From positions 2,046,001 to 2,110,000 of the forward strand of contig LSAX01000003.1 of NCBI GenBank assembly GCA_001557505.1: a stretch of 64,000 nt of DNA, in the 5' to 3' direction. This stretch comes from Reticulascus tulasneorum (taxonomy: Eukaryota > Ascomycota > Sordariomycetes > Glomerellales > Reticulascaceae). This document shows positions 31,911-45,400 of this stretch, piece by piece. The position numbers and the translations under genes are program-made. Positions within the stretch are counted from its first letter, which is position 1. Each line of letters starts with the position of its first letter. The notes beneath the pieces are model-generated. The model saw nothing but the letters and a program-made list of their open reading frames with translations, was not told the origin of the DNA and searched no databases.

Positions 31911-33554
31911 ATGACTTCAGTTGATGATCCTTGCGATGGATCAATCGATGCGACATCGAGGGGCTGGGGCACTATCGCGACCAATGTTCCAGATCCGCCC
32001 AAATGCATCGACGAGTGTCATGAGCAGTTCTTGAGGAGGGTTGTACAAGACTATGATGAGACAAGGTTCATTCAAGTGTGCGAGGCTCTCTCGGACGATG
32101 GAACCAAGAAAGGCGACTCTCGTTTATGGGAACTATACTGCTGCGACTCTCTTGGCTGCGGTGTGTGGATCAACCAGACGGAGGGTTTGTTGGGTCAGGA
32201 TCGTGAGTTGACATCATCGTGCTCTTGCCGTAACTCCATCTCTAATGATGAGTAGCGAACGTCAACTTGATCATCAATACGTGTCAAAAGTATGTTATTC
32301 TTGTTCCCTATTGATGGCACAATCTTACCTTCGGCTAGTATTGGCTCTCTATCTATCCATGATCCAGGCCCACCTTCATCTACATACGACTGTCCCGCCG
32401 GCTCGATTGCGCAAGTGAATGACGTCCCTTGCAGGAAATCTGCACCTCGTATCATGGCCACAAGGATCTCGGACATGACGACGTCGTCAGGTGTGCTTTC
32501 ATCGTCGCCTTCATTCCTTCCAGTGGCATCTTCATCGGAAGCGCATCCTTCTGCCACTGCTCCTGACGCAGAAATCTTTTCTACGAACAAAGGGGATCAA
32601 GGGAGCCTGTCGCCAGGCATCAAAATCGCAATAGTCCTCTGCTCTGTGTTGTTGCTTCTGGCACTCGTGGGAGTCGTTACTTGGGTCTTTCGTCGTCAGA
32701 CCAGCAATGGACGCCATCAAGGCATTAGATGCCATATCAAGCATCATGCCACTCCTCTAGCAGGCTCGCCTACTCCTCTTATATCCCCGGCTGGCTCAGC
32801 GACCGGCCCTACTACGAGTCCCTTGACACCGCCGCTGCGGCTTCGCGAGCGGAAGTTGCTTCCGACAATCCTTAGTCCTCCAAGATATGATAGCGGCTGG
32901 CCTGTGACAAGTACACTTCCACCGCCTGCGTCTTACTCTGGCTTTCCGACATCGCCGATATGTTCCCCGACCACTACCAAGTTAGTACCTAGATATGAGC
33001 GAGCCCCAAAGGTATATGGTGGTCGGTCTCCTGTCATCTCACAGGTCGCCATCAGCGGGAAAAGGAGTAGCTTGAGCAGCTTCGGGAGCGATCCAACTAC
33101 AAATGGATCCGCGGTCTCGACAATCTCTGCATCAGTTGCACCAGCCAGCCCGCCTCCTTTATCTCCTACCAGACCACCAAGACCACATGAGGCACCGCTC
33201 GAGATCCCAGACTTGGTCAGTCCCGGTCCGCCGCCGAAACGTGCTTTACCAGCAGCGCCCTATGTCAGCCCGGTATCCCCTATCCAAACAGGACGCTATG
33301 GTGATCTCGGCATGGCCATTGGAATGGTCTCCCACAACCCTGCCCAAGGAGTAGTCCTACAGAAGGACTCACAGGACTTGTGCGAGCTGACAGAGCGATA
33401 TGCCAGAGAATCAAGGGATAGCTGGGGAAGCTGGGGAGGTGGCGGCGGTGGGCCAGGAGTTGCCTTCTCCTCGCCACAAAAGGTACCAATGGCTAGAATC
33501 AGCAGTCCAGTCATCGAGGAAGTCGATTTGGAGAGACTCAGTGGTCGATACTAA
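31911..33554 (+). CDS. Single-pass membrane protein with Cys-containing N-terminus and proline-rich tail
   Basis: Three exons (31911-32202, 32256-32289, 32339-33554) encode 513 residues. The introns are 53 and 49 bp, and the middle exon is only 34 bp. Residues 1-140 contain about ten cysteines (PPKCIDECHEQF, LYCCDSLGCGVW, TCQN, YDCPAG, PCRKS). A Ser/Thr-rich stalk follows. One transmembrane helix covers about residues 205-226 (IAIVLCSVLLLLALVGVV), followed by FRRQ as the cytoplasmic positive stop. The remainder is a Pro/Ser-rich tail with many S/T-P sites and PPxP motifs. This layout is common in fungal surface sensors and adhesion-like proteins. No signal peptide is present at the modelled start, so an upstream exon may be missing or the helix may itself be the signal anchor. 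I do not recognise the family. Confidence 0.75.
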
Positions 33555-35131
33555 TGTCTACGGCCTGCATTAAAGAAGACAGATGAGGTACAAAATGTCG
33601 CTGGATAGCTGGCTATCATCGTACATTCCTTGAAGAAACATACATACCAAAACATTCAAAGTCTTCGAGGGCAGGTCGGCATACATCACACACGAGAGAA
33701 GTGTTGCGGAATGTCTGGCTAGATGACTCGCCGCATTCGAGTCTCGATCGCTGCTATGACATGGGCTTATATATATACCTTGTTTGCTACCATGAATTCC
33801 TTCTCTGAAACGATCTGGTCTGTTGAATCGCCACAATGTATTAAGAGATCTTGTATGAGTTGACGGGATACGTTGAGAGATGATTCACGAAGGCCGTTGG
33901 GCTATTACATCATTGACAGCTAGATACTCACTCCTTTATGCGACTGCGCAGCTGCTTGGAGTTCCCATCAGATGTCCCAGTCAAGTTTGTTTCCTGCGAT
34001 GGCAACTATGCTTCTTCAGGGCTTTGTACCAAACTTCACAATGTTATTGGGAGGAGCTTGTGTCTCTCTTTGCAGTAAATGTCTATGTTCTACTTAAGCC
34101 CTTCCTCCTCTGTCCCATCATGTCGTTGATGGAACGTTCTCGAGATCAGGTGTTGCTCCACGTGACAAAGACGTCTATCGCATATTGTTCTACCAACTGT
34201 GTTTCTAACACCATCGGCTAGTCTCACATTGTCCGGGGGGGATTTCAAATCTCTGCCCATCTGGATCTTTCGTCCGGTCTCGTCACAAACTGACACAGCG
34301 TCTCAAAAGCTTCGGTAACATCACCGATTCCGGAGTAAGTGGCGACAGCATTCTGCCCGCTTACTTCGGCATGCTCTCTCTTCTTGACAGGTATCGGTAC
34401 AAACGTCTACTTCTCAAAGCAGAAGATGTTCCTTTACGCGAACTTGATAACTGACATATCACATCATCAGCATGCCGAGATGGAAGTTCCCTCGAAGGGC
34501 GAATCCTCAACATCAAAACTAGTTCCAAATGCTCCAGTTTCCTGCGGCAAGGAAAAGCAATCATGCACCACAGTCCAGGCACAGTGCCGGAATCTCGAGA
34601 TACTTGAGGCATGTTTGCTTTTCCCCCTCTCTGAAGCAAGGAGGTTTCCCTGCCTTAGGGCTGGACAAGCCCATCTTCGCTAGTGAGGAGCTTCGCGACG
34701 TTTCCAACGGTTTTCGTTAGTATGGCCATGCCATCTCCTCGTGGTCAGAGTGACGGAAAAGCGTGGCTTAGTCGTGGTGGCACCAGTTGAGGCTTTTCGA
34801 GCAACGGACTGATATCCAGCCTAGTTCCGGGGAGGCTTTCAACTTTCAGCTTCCCCCGCGGCAGGGATACCGGTCAACCTGAAAAGTATGAGCAATGTTT
34901 GATCTTTGCTGTTTCTACTTGTTACCGACGGGGGTGGCGGCAGGCAATCTCCAATCCTTTTCGCTGATTTCAGGCCGTCTGTCGCGTCTGAATCTGCAGC
35001 TCTGCAGCCACGTATCGCGACCCTGCAACTCCCATCACCTAAATTGTCGTCCACAGACAGGTTCATGCAACCAAAGATTGGACCGATCTTCAGCGACAGC
35101 GGGGAGTCGCGACATCACTCATATTTCCCCG

Positions 35132-35167
35132 TCACATGTGATCCTGCACATGTATGTACATGTGCAG
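35132..35167. repeat. Two adjacent palindromes built on ACATGT
   Basis: TCACATGTGA at 35,132-35,141 is a perfect 10-bp palindrome containing an E-box-like CACATGTG core. Three bases further on, 35,144-35,167 is a perfect inverted repeat with 11-bp arms CTGCACATGTA and TACATGTGCAG around a 2-base centre. Both share the ACATG word. Confidence 0.85.
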
Positions 35168-38100
35168 TTAGTGCGTATAAATTACCCCCCAGTTCATACC
35201 ATCCAATCGGGGAGCCTGAAGCACGGGTTTTGCTTTTTCTACGGACTGCTGACGGTTTATAATAGGCAAGGGGTCTTCCCTTTATGTTCTATCACTTCTC
35301 ACTTTCACATCCCACGGGGTTGAGACTCCAGCATGGCAATCCTGAGCGTCTCCAATTACCACCTTCCGATAAAAACAAAAGAACACCACTGTTGTGCAGA
35401 CGCCACCGGTTTTGATCACGTTCTGGCTTGCGGGAGCTTAACACCCAACCCACGTGCTACCTAAATCCGACGCTGCTTGCGATGCTAGGACGCCGTGTCC
35501 AGTTTCTACAGATATCGAGCCCGGGATAATCGTCCCATCTTTCTACGTGGGGGTTAATCCTTGGGAGATTCTGCAGGAGAATCACAGCTTTTGGGTCCGA
35601 TCGCGGTGGTATCACATCTGCGAACCCTGGACACTGCATCATCATGGTCCGATTCTGCCTCGTTGGCTGCAGAATCTCGCAGCCCGTCACCTCTACAGGC
35701 TATTAGGCCCGTTCCGTAGAAGATCTAGCCGTTTGGCGATTCAATTCTACGAATAGAACCTTGCAAACCTTTGCTTTTGATGCCTAGTGCCTCATTGAGG
35801 CACAAGTTGGTTGAGGGAGCAGTTACGACTTCAACCACGATTTGATTGGGCTTTGCGAAAGATATCTCAACGCGCTGGAGAGTAGATAGTCTCTATGAGA
35901 CAGGCTTCAAATCCCGCGGGTGGCAAGTGGCCAATTAATGGTACTCCGGCTTTGCATATCGAGACCAGGTGACCTTCCTACGCTGTCGCTGCTCGCTACT
36001 TTCGCCAGAAATGGTGAGGCCCATATGACTTGTCGCTCGCAGCAGAAGCACGAGGCTACATGTTAGTGTTACAGTGAGACCCTAAGCAAGCTTCATCACC
36101 TCGCTTCCTAACAACCCACACAGCTCGTAATCACCATGTCGCGGAAACTTGGTGCCAGCTGTATCTCTTTCATTCGCGAGCTCAGGAGTCGCAGGAAAGA
36201 TAACATGTTAAATCGTCTGGTATGCCTATGAGCCAAATGGGAAGACTTCCATCTATACTGCGGTATAAACCTGGCCGATTCAGTGTACTATTGCAGACCA
36301 AGGCCACCCTGTACGTCCATGAGCCTCCGGCATTTGGAGTGCAAGGGTTGGCGACATATCGGCTCCGAGTCACCAGCTGTAAGCCGGTCTTGGCTCTTCT
36401 GCCGGAGATTGACACAGATCTCCGTACTGCACCGTCTGCTTGTTGGATACCTGCCTAGCTTGAGCACGGATCTCTGTCCATCAATAGACTACGCCATCAC
36501 ATTTTGTCAAGGACGACCCGTGGATACGAGACCCTGAAACGCCTGTGCTGAGAGAAACATCCTTCTCGTAGCGCCAAGTTGAATGCTATCGAAAAGTCCC
36601 GCAAGATCAACATCAGCGCACTGCATTGCTTAGAGCCATGTCCAAAACACGATTCACCTGAGACCAAACGGCCATAGTTTGCTTCGCGTTCTTTCCAAGA
36701 CAATGTCAGACACTTACAAATATCCCGATTCGCAATTCCACGGGGAGAGCTACATCATTGGGATCAAGCCCGCAAGATCTGCTAAACTCGCGATAGACTT
36801 GGAATCATGACCACTGAGCCATGTTACCCAGGCTAAGAATATAGCCGGCCACCTCACCTGAGACGAACCAGCAGGCCAGCTTATGAGCATCGCTATCAAT
36901 AGAGCACACGATGGAAGTTTCAAGGTGGCTGATCACTTTGCCCGTAAACAACCTGGTGGCAATAGTGTGTAATCTTCACACGAGTGTCCGGGGAACCCGG
37001 TTCCTTCTCGACAACTGCGAAGTTGACTAACCGTTTGTTTGCTTGGCCTAGACTTGCATTGATATGACGAACTGCCCCATATTTAGCAAGACCGCTGAGA
37101 GTACTCGGATTTGTTGTAGGGATCAAATTCTTCGCATGACTCTTTGAATCACCTCACTCTCTAATCGCCCCGTTTTGCCCGGCTAGTCCGGTGCGTGAAG
37201 ACGGGACGGAAGGGAGATCGCCCTGCATAGCATATCGATGTCCAAGAATGACTGACTCGGGTGATCGCGAGGCGGGAAATGGGCGTATTATTCCGGACCT
37301 TGTCGTGGATCATCGAGTACCAATGATCGTATTCCTTTCGCCAAACTGAGTAGTGTGTTTGGCGGCGACAATGGGTCGAGAACACTAGTTGAACGCTACC
37401 TACCAGGTTCTATCGATGGGGAGTGCCTGTCGTCAAGTTACGGGAGGCACTTTCTTGGACTAGGCTACCCAGTGTACAAGTTTCGGGGGAATAAGGCTTG
37501 GATTCTTGATAACCCTGTCATGAAGCTGACTCCTCCAGAGTCTGAACGCGCTCGCGAGGATCTGGGCTCTGCGACATAGGCTGAGTTTGAGACTGTCATT
37601 TTGCAATAGCGTGATCGGTAAGGAGTAGCTATCCTCTTAGTAGTTGTCGTTGACTCGAGAGTCCTCGTACTTGGTTTGCAGTTGCCAAGGAGGCTCAGAG
37701 TGGATGACTGGCAATTTCGGAATGTAGATTTGGTGCCCTTGTTCCACGTTGGTGTGATGTTCCTTGATTTTCTCGACTTGATTACAGTGGCTAGCCGCGC
37801 TAGTAGATCTCGTTCTAGCGGGTCGATCCTCTGTAATTAACCACTCATCCATTGCCGGCGCACTCCCTGTAAGCCCGCCACTTTGCCACTGCGATACCCT
37901 ATCACGATGTCTTTAACCCTATTACAGGCCATCCCAGGCATAGTTGAGCTCGAGGATGATTCGTTGGCGGCATGGCATCAAGCGCCCCCCGGCGGGAGAC
38001 GGCACGACCCAGCAATCCAATCGATAATCCTCCACAACGTCCAAGTGCCCAGACAAGGGAGGGTAATGGCTATTATTGGCTCGAAGATAGGATGTTGCTT

Positions 38101-39639
38101 GGAAAGGATTGCCTGTCTCCAACTTCTCACAACCACCACGACTTCCGCCAGTCGAAAGATGCGGAGCCTTGCCGAGTTGCGAACATAATCCGGGATAACC
38201 CTGACTTCATGACCTCCCCAACTGCTCACTAGTCTTGACCATTGGAAGATTGGCAACTTCTTCCACTAGTACGTCGCGTGTGCTCTTCGAGCATGTTGGC
38301 TAGTACTAGCGGGAGAGAGTGTAATGGTGCGCAACCACTATCCAGGACCAGCGTTCGAGGTAGAGCTAACGTTCTGGCTTATTAGCTCGAGACAACCACG
38401 ATCAAACGATTTCGCACGGAGAAGTGACTTGCTTGACATCTAACGCGATGCCGCCTAACGCCCGCACTTGTAGGTGCTAAGCACAACGCCAAACCAACTG
38501 AAGCAAGCCGCCTTCGTCTATCACGACACGAATTGGCCGCAGTAGATAGTTGACCAAAGCAGGGCAAACTCGGAAGGAGTTCCGGCCACGTGGATAGCTG
38601 GGGGATGCCTCTCCGCAAGCAAGGCAAAGTTTCGTTTGCATCTGCCGTGTTCTCAGGTTGGCCAAGGCTTTTCAACAAGACAATGCAGCTCACCCCTTCG
38701 AAGCCCGCAACCTCCAGATAAGAGGATCGTCTGGGCATACCCCATTCGATTCGCAAGGCACTGCCGCTGAAGAAGGTACTTCCCTCCCTCGAGTCCCGAG
38801 CGGTCTAGAGCGGAAACAACGCCATCGGGACGAGTCCAAGACTCCGTCGTGGTGTATCGTGCGTATGTCCGCTCCGCTGGCTCAGCTGTGGCGTCCATCA
38901 CCAGCAACGCCTCCAATCATGCCACTGCACACGCCTGTATCCGCGTCCGAAGCCCTGGGATGATAAGTCTATTTTCTACAAGAGAAGCGGCCCCAAAAAG
39001 CAAACATGACACCACACGAACTCGAAGCCCGGTTCCCCGCCGCCAGCCAAACCTGAACTAGAAACTGCAAAATTGACGAGGAAACCTTCAACGCGGATTA
39101 ATAATAGGTGCTAAACGCCCGTATTGGTTAGCTAACGACTTACCCAGGGGACAACGCTCCTGAAGTGTTCAGCCAGACAAGCGCCATTTGTCGCAGGACC
39201 CCATGCCATGGGTGGAACTATCGGCGGCGTGCCAGAAGTGTCGTTCGCAAACCCCAATGGACAGAGGCACTAATCAACAGCAACAGGTGGCTCCTGTGAG
39301 CTGCGACACTCCCTGCATTGTTTCAAACAGCCCATTATTTCTTAGTGGAGGTCCAACCAAGCATTGAAGACAAGGGCATTGCGGCAATCACTAATGCCCT
39401 AAACGACGGCCGCTGAAAAGTGACAAAATACGGTTATCCGGACCAAGCTTCAGGGATTGAAAGACCTAGTGAGATGGCTGTGGAAATTGATTCCCTGTTC
39501 TCCTGAAGCTCTCAATGACCCAAAGAAGTAAAGATGCTTCAAAGGCCCGAACGATGAAATTCACTTCCTCATACCCATGGAGGGCAGAGAGCAAGCGGAG
39601 GTTACGAGAGGCTGAAAATCCGGGGGTCCTGCATGAATA

Positions 39640-39660
39640 TCCAATATCCAATATCCAGCT
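39640..39660. repeat. Short ATATCCA tandem repeat
   Basis: Three 7-bp units of about ATATCCA lie head to tail. It is a minor tandem repeat inside the gene-poor region. Confidence 0.7.
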
Positions 39661-42440
39661 GCAATAACTCGGAGATTTTGTCCTCTCCAGCATGAGTTCG
39701 CAGCCTGTGAGTTGTCAGCTGCAGCTGCGACACAGTGGTTTTTCTGCAGGCCCTTGTGACGCCTTAGACTAGGTATGAGAGCGGATACATGTAAGGAACA
39801 GACTCAATGATCTACAGTCCCCCGAATATCTACACGCCACCAACGAATAATACATGTTTCTCCATACAGTGTTTCTTTCCGGAACCAAACTGGCCTTAGA
39901 GGGGATGACCTCCCAGCTGAGACACGCAGACGGCGTGCTTCAATGGCCTTGCCAGTTACGCCAAACGTGAGCGAGTTTGTGCTGCAGACGCACAATTGCT
40001 GATTCATGGCCAAGAATAATAACAGCCACCAAGACAAGATCCGTGCCTTGATTTCTCGTCCGGACATCCGCCTTGTCTCCGTTTCTGTGGGCGCCAAGTC
40101 GCGTCATGTCTCTCAACTCGAGAGAGAAACAAAAATCATTTCTTCGCAGAGTGAACCAATAGTTAGCCATCCGTGCCCCATCCGGTTTCGTAAACTGTAA
40201 ACAGCAAACACGGGCAAAACATATGAGATGAACATGATGCTAACAACGCATGTTGCAGCCCTCGGAAACTCGAAACTCGGCTCGCACGGCCACTTGGGCT
40301 TTCCAGGAGCATGGGCAATAGCTTTCCGGCGTATATGATACCTCAACCGCGCCTCCACCAAGAGTTCCGGCGAATATGAAATGCAATCGTGATCGTGGAA
40401 GGGTTGGACTCGCTGGAGTTGTCAATGCCCCAAAGAGGCTTTTCACAGGATGGCATTCCAGATCCGATCCCTGCCATCAGGAGAAAGAGCGAGATGAGGA
40501 ACATCTCTGGCCCTTCCTTAATCTCCTGAAAAGATGCCAGTCATGCTTTTAGCAACGTTTAGGTTCATGTTCCAGTCGCGCGAACCATTGCTCCCCCTAG
40601 TGGAGGTGCTAACGGAGCCACGGAGCGACGATGGATTTGGCGCCGTCTAGTCTCATACTAATGCTGCGCCAACTACCAAATGGCCAGTACTGCACTCGTG
40701 ATGGATAAGCTAGGCTCACAAGCTTGCATGCTGTCAAGTCTTCGTTCGCCATGAAACTAACCAGCCCACCAGCTATACTGTGCTCGAGAAATGAGCAAGT
40801 ATTAAGTAGTACATCTTGGCCGCTGACAATATCTGCGGGGCAGCCTGTTCAGCAACTAATTAGTGCGTTCGTGAATCACTTCGGCAGCTAGAGGCGTTGT
40901 TTCACAAAGCTCACAGACTGTGGCTGTCCTTGGTGTCGATTCATACCCATACACCCGGAGCCGGATGAGGGCTCAATATCGGAACAACAGCAGCATGGAG
41001 CGACGGAGGCGTGTTCTCTTCATCGCTGTTGAAACCGATTGATTCTCATACTCTGACTGAGAGACCAAGAACCGGCTGCGGACCAGTATAGTCGCACAAG
41101 CTTGGATTCTGATACCGATAGTGTAATCACGACACTTCATCTTGGCCGTCAGAAGTTATCGTCCACAGCGCATTGTTGATCACAACTGGCCCGTATCATC
41201 TCCACATCCTGAATTCGCGACTTAAGGATCGCTTAGTTTCCTTACAAGTGGCGAACAGACTGCACCGTTCAACGGAGGCCACCCCATCCTCGCACATGCC
41301 GCGATGTCTCTAGCATGCAAGCCCGTACTCATCTGGAGTCCACCTTCAGCCCGAGGCAGAGAAAACAAGATCAGCACCACATCTTGCCCTCCAAGTTCTT
41401 GCGGACCCCCACTCGGTGGTGAGCATTATAGGGTTGCGATTATGGAGCTTTTGGAACGTTCTGTGCTCGGGGACTTCCCCTGAGCCCAATACGAGGACAA
41501 TGACATGATCTCTGAACGACCATCGGGAAAATCGGACCCAAGTGCGGTTGTCCACATGCCAGCCAAGTCAGGGCAAGATGAACCCAGATCACGGCAATCG
41601 GTCATGCAGTGCAAGGTGAAACCAAAGCGTTGTCCCCACTTGGTATCTAGACTTTTCGTGACAGTGCAGGTACTCGAGGACTTGCACTCGAAGTCACAGG
41701 AACGAAGCCTTCGGCGGGTCGTAGTCTCATCACACTCGTGCCGAGTGTCTGAGCCAGGGCAACCACAGGATTGGTTACGTCTAGACGGCAGTTACGGGTG
41801 CAGTGTTCACAGTGACATCCGTAGAACCGTTGCAGCTTGCAACTGCAGCCACTGCAGCATCCAAGATACCAGTAATGGGAATGCGATACCAGAAACGAGA
41901 AAAAATAAAAAGGGGTGCTCGGGCAGGAGTCAGATCGAGAACGTCCAGCGTTCCACTGCGTGCGCCTAGGAGAATAGGAGAATTTGCCCCTGGGGGCTGC
42001 GCAGGTACACGGCCACCCGTAGGCTCACGAACGGTGCTGTGCGTGCACCGCTCGTCCATATCTCACATCGGACGACTGCAGCACTGCGCTTGCGTTGCTG
42101 CTGCGGATATGTTCTGGTCACAAGATACAGGAGCAGATCTCCGGGGCCAGATTTGACCTGTCGGCCACAGCGCCGAGAGCTGCGCATCAAGAAAGGGCTT
42201 GCCTAAGCCCTTTGGACACCCTTGAACTTGCCCCCTCCGTCCCTTGCCTGCGTGGCTGCCAGATCTCTTCCGATGAGCAAGCGATGAGTCGGCGCATTGC
42301 ATTGGGGCCATGCAAATGGAGATTTTGTCGGCGCTCCTGTCGAGATCTCATCGCAACAGGTGGGTCAAAAGAAGCAAACAAGGCCAGTTCTCCTGCAAGC
42401 TGCGTTTTCTTGCGTCCCTTGCCACTATGTAGGTGACCAA

Positions 42441-45400
42441 CCCCCCCCCCCCTTTCCCTGCTTTTGGTCATGGGCTTGTGGGCAAGATAAGAAGGTCCCT
42501 ACTAGCCCCCCGCAGCGCATGGACAAATTGTAAGTGAATTATTATAGCAAGCTGGCGTCATCATTCTGCGGTAGATGACAAGTGATTGATTGCACCGCGG
42601 TGGGACTGTCCGTCAATCCAAGACTGTGGTTCTGAGGGCTCAGGGGCCGTTCGGGATTGCCTATGGGGGTGACTGCTCGGGCCAGACCCGTTCGAACAGG
42701 CCCCCGAAATTGAGGCGATTTCCTGCACTTACTCAACGACAATCAGTCTCGAACTGCTCCAGCTGCAAGGCTCGTAACCCCATGGCAAAGACTTCGGTCT
42801 AAAGACTCTCGATAGTACATCGGCCGGTCGGCAGTTGTGGTTTGCAGATTTTCGGCGGTCTAGTGAAGCTGGCAGTTGCTGCGAACTCCTGCAGGAAGTG
42901 GGCTGCGAACAGCGGACGTTGCCTCACTACTGCAGAATATCTGCAGCGCACAGGACGCAGCCAGGTAGTAGTCACCTGCAACTGATGTTCATTCCGATAG
43001 GCCTGCATCCGCCTCTATAGCGCGGCGCAAGGGCAATAAGCTTACAAGAGGAAGGTCTGCAGTCGCTGGGATCCCCATGACGGATTCGTCTCTCCCCAAC
43101 CTCACGAAGTGGTGTTAGGAATTTCTGATATACGTAACACCCCGCTCATGGACCCTGGAATGTGGAATCTTAACGCGATCGCTATAGACGTATATTGCAA
43201 TAGACATATATGTCTCAATCTTATCATATCAGTTGCCCCGCCTTTTCGACGACGAAGACGACGACGAGGATGACAAAGGGTCAAAGAGGCTCGAGTGGCA
43301 GACAACCATACCCCTCGTTCAGGTGGGAACCCCCAATCCATCCAAATTAGACCCTGGAGGATTCCTCCATCCTGAGAAATGGGGTGGGCGACCTCACAGA
43401 GGGCACCTGAGATACTTTTCGTCCAGTGGGGATTTCGTATGCAGGTGCTCCTCATGCAGCGTGCGAACCGAGACAGGCCCTGAAGAGGTGAGATGACTAG
43501 GTTCGTGGGCATCCCATGTCCAGAATTGCCCCGCGGAAGCCATCCGGGTCGGCGGGGTCGATGGTGTTGGTCACACGTCGGAGAGAATTGTTTCAAAGTC
43601 TTACATATCGCCTGTGTCAGTGAAGATCCGCAGTTTGATTGTCGGTTGACATTTAATTTGGAGCCTTTCGCTGGGTTGCGTCTCTGGAATGTGCCTGGTC
43701 CCAGATGCGGCAGTGATGGAGATTGTAATTCACCTATCTAACCATTTGCCATCTGACACGACTGGGTTGAGGGATTGACGGACAATGGGATAACTGATAA
43801 GGACATTTCGGTTATTAGCTTGATATGTGCGTTCTCTTATGAACCAGTAATAAAACAGGATTGCGCCTGGGAAAGCAAAATGTCGAAACTGCGTGGAGCC
43901 GCAATAGGATCTTCACAGTCTCTCGGCAGCTCGGTTCCCGGGTTGCTCAACAAACTTGCGACAGAGTCGTCCCAGGTTTTCCCCTTGCGAAGATTCACTG
44001 GCCCTAATACAATCCTGACGCCACAATGTTTATTCTGGCGGGGTGGACGGCCGGCTTGATGATGCGCCTAGGGAGCGTTCATAGATTTTGCCAGGCCCGT
44101 CAAGCGACCTACTGTCCTTCGGCAGCAGTTTCTTGATCGCCCTCGCTGACTTGCAACCCAAATGCCGATGCAAGTCTGAACTAGAGCTAAGCAGTGACGA
44201 ATACGTCCGTGATATCGGCCATTTGCCGAGGGATGTGATGTGATGAGAATGACGATGCGACTTCGTTGATGCGACATTGTTGATGAGACCCCAAAAACTC
44301 CCTAAACTAGCTGTCTCATCCAGGAAGCACCTACTGTAGGTAAGGTAACGGTGATGTGTTTCGATTGATAACAACCGATATAGCGGTGTGTGGATCTCTT
44401 TAACTTGTAAGGATCTCGAACGTCAATCATGGTTGCAGGCCAAGTCCAGATTCGCCGCCCCATGCCAGGGTCGTATTCTAGTGTCGGGCTGGTGGGGGAG
44501 CTAGATGCTGCCCTGAAGCTAGAGAGGCACTGTGACGAGATTGATGTCTTGTTACGTTTGACGAGTCATCGGCCGCCGTCACTTATGGACCCTCTTCTGA
44601 CCAGCCCTCAAGAACCCAGGCAGACATGTAATAATTCACCTCACCCAGGCAAGTGATGTAACCGAACAGTAAAATGGCGAGCTTCTCCATCGGGCATGTG
44701 ATCACCAGGGTTTCACCGCAATGAGCTGATGTCTCTGCTTTTACGGCTGGCCGAGGATATCGTCTCGGACAAATCGTCCACCGGTAGGTGAGCCGTCACT
44801 TTTTGAGGGTGATTTCGGAGATTGTGAATAAGAGCCCGCCTGGACAGAGTCGAACTTCAAACCTGCGCGAAGCGATTTGCGTCCTGACATACCTGCTAGT
44901 CGGAAACCATTGCTTGTAAGTTTGGCCAAGCGAAGTGAGAAGAGCTATGAGCACGCATTTGCCGGACCTTTATCGCGGTCCCACTTCGTCAAACGACGAA
45001 CGACAGGCGGGCGAACGCCTGATCCTTGCTGCATAGCGCACGCTAACAAGCACAGCAAACAGGCAGGGCTGGATTCTGGATGTCGGGTTTTTCCCTGTCA
45101 TGACTCTGAGACATCCGGATGCCTCGCGAGAGCCGCCTCAGCATTTCCCCTTGTCGTATGACATCGTTATTTGGCCGAGATGCGAAGCCAGCCTGCGATG
45201 GAGCACGACTACCAGCGTCGTAATGGGATGCGCACTCGACCCCGCGGGATGCTCGGCAGCCACCCGCCCACTGCGCCGTTCTGAGAGATATTTAGAGTCA
45301 GATAGTGGCACAGTGGGAAACTACCTTTGTGCGAGACAAGCTCGTGACACTAGCGGACCTCGCGTAAAGGGCAGTACTTCTCCGACGTACTAGGTCGGAG

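Larger units (their letters stand above)
33555..42440. other. Gene-poor region, part 1
   Basis: No protein gene, tRNA or recognisable transposon is seen in about 8.9 kb. Frames stay below about 170 codons and overlap each other on both strands. Composition looks fairly balanced rather than AT-rich, so it does not look like heavily RIP-mutated repeat DNA. It contains a palindrome cluster at 35.13-35.17 kb. Confidence 0.45.
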
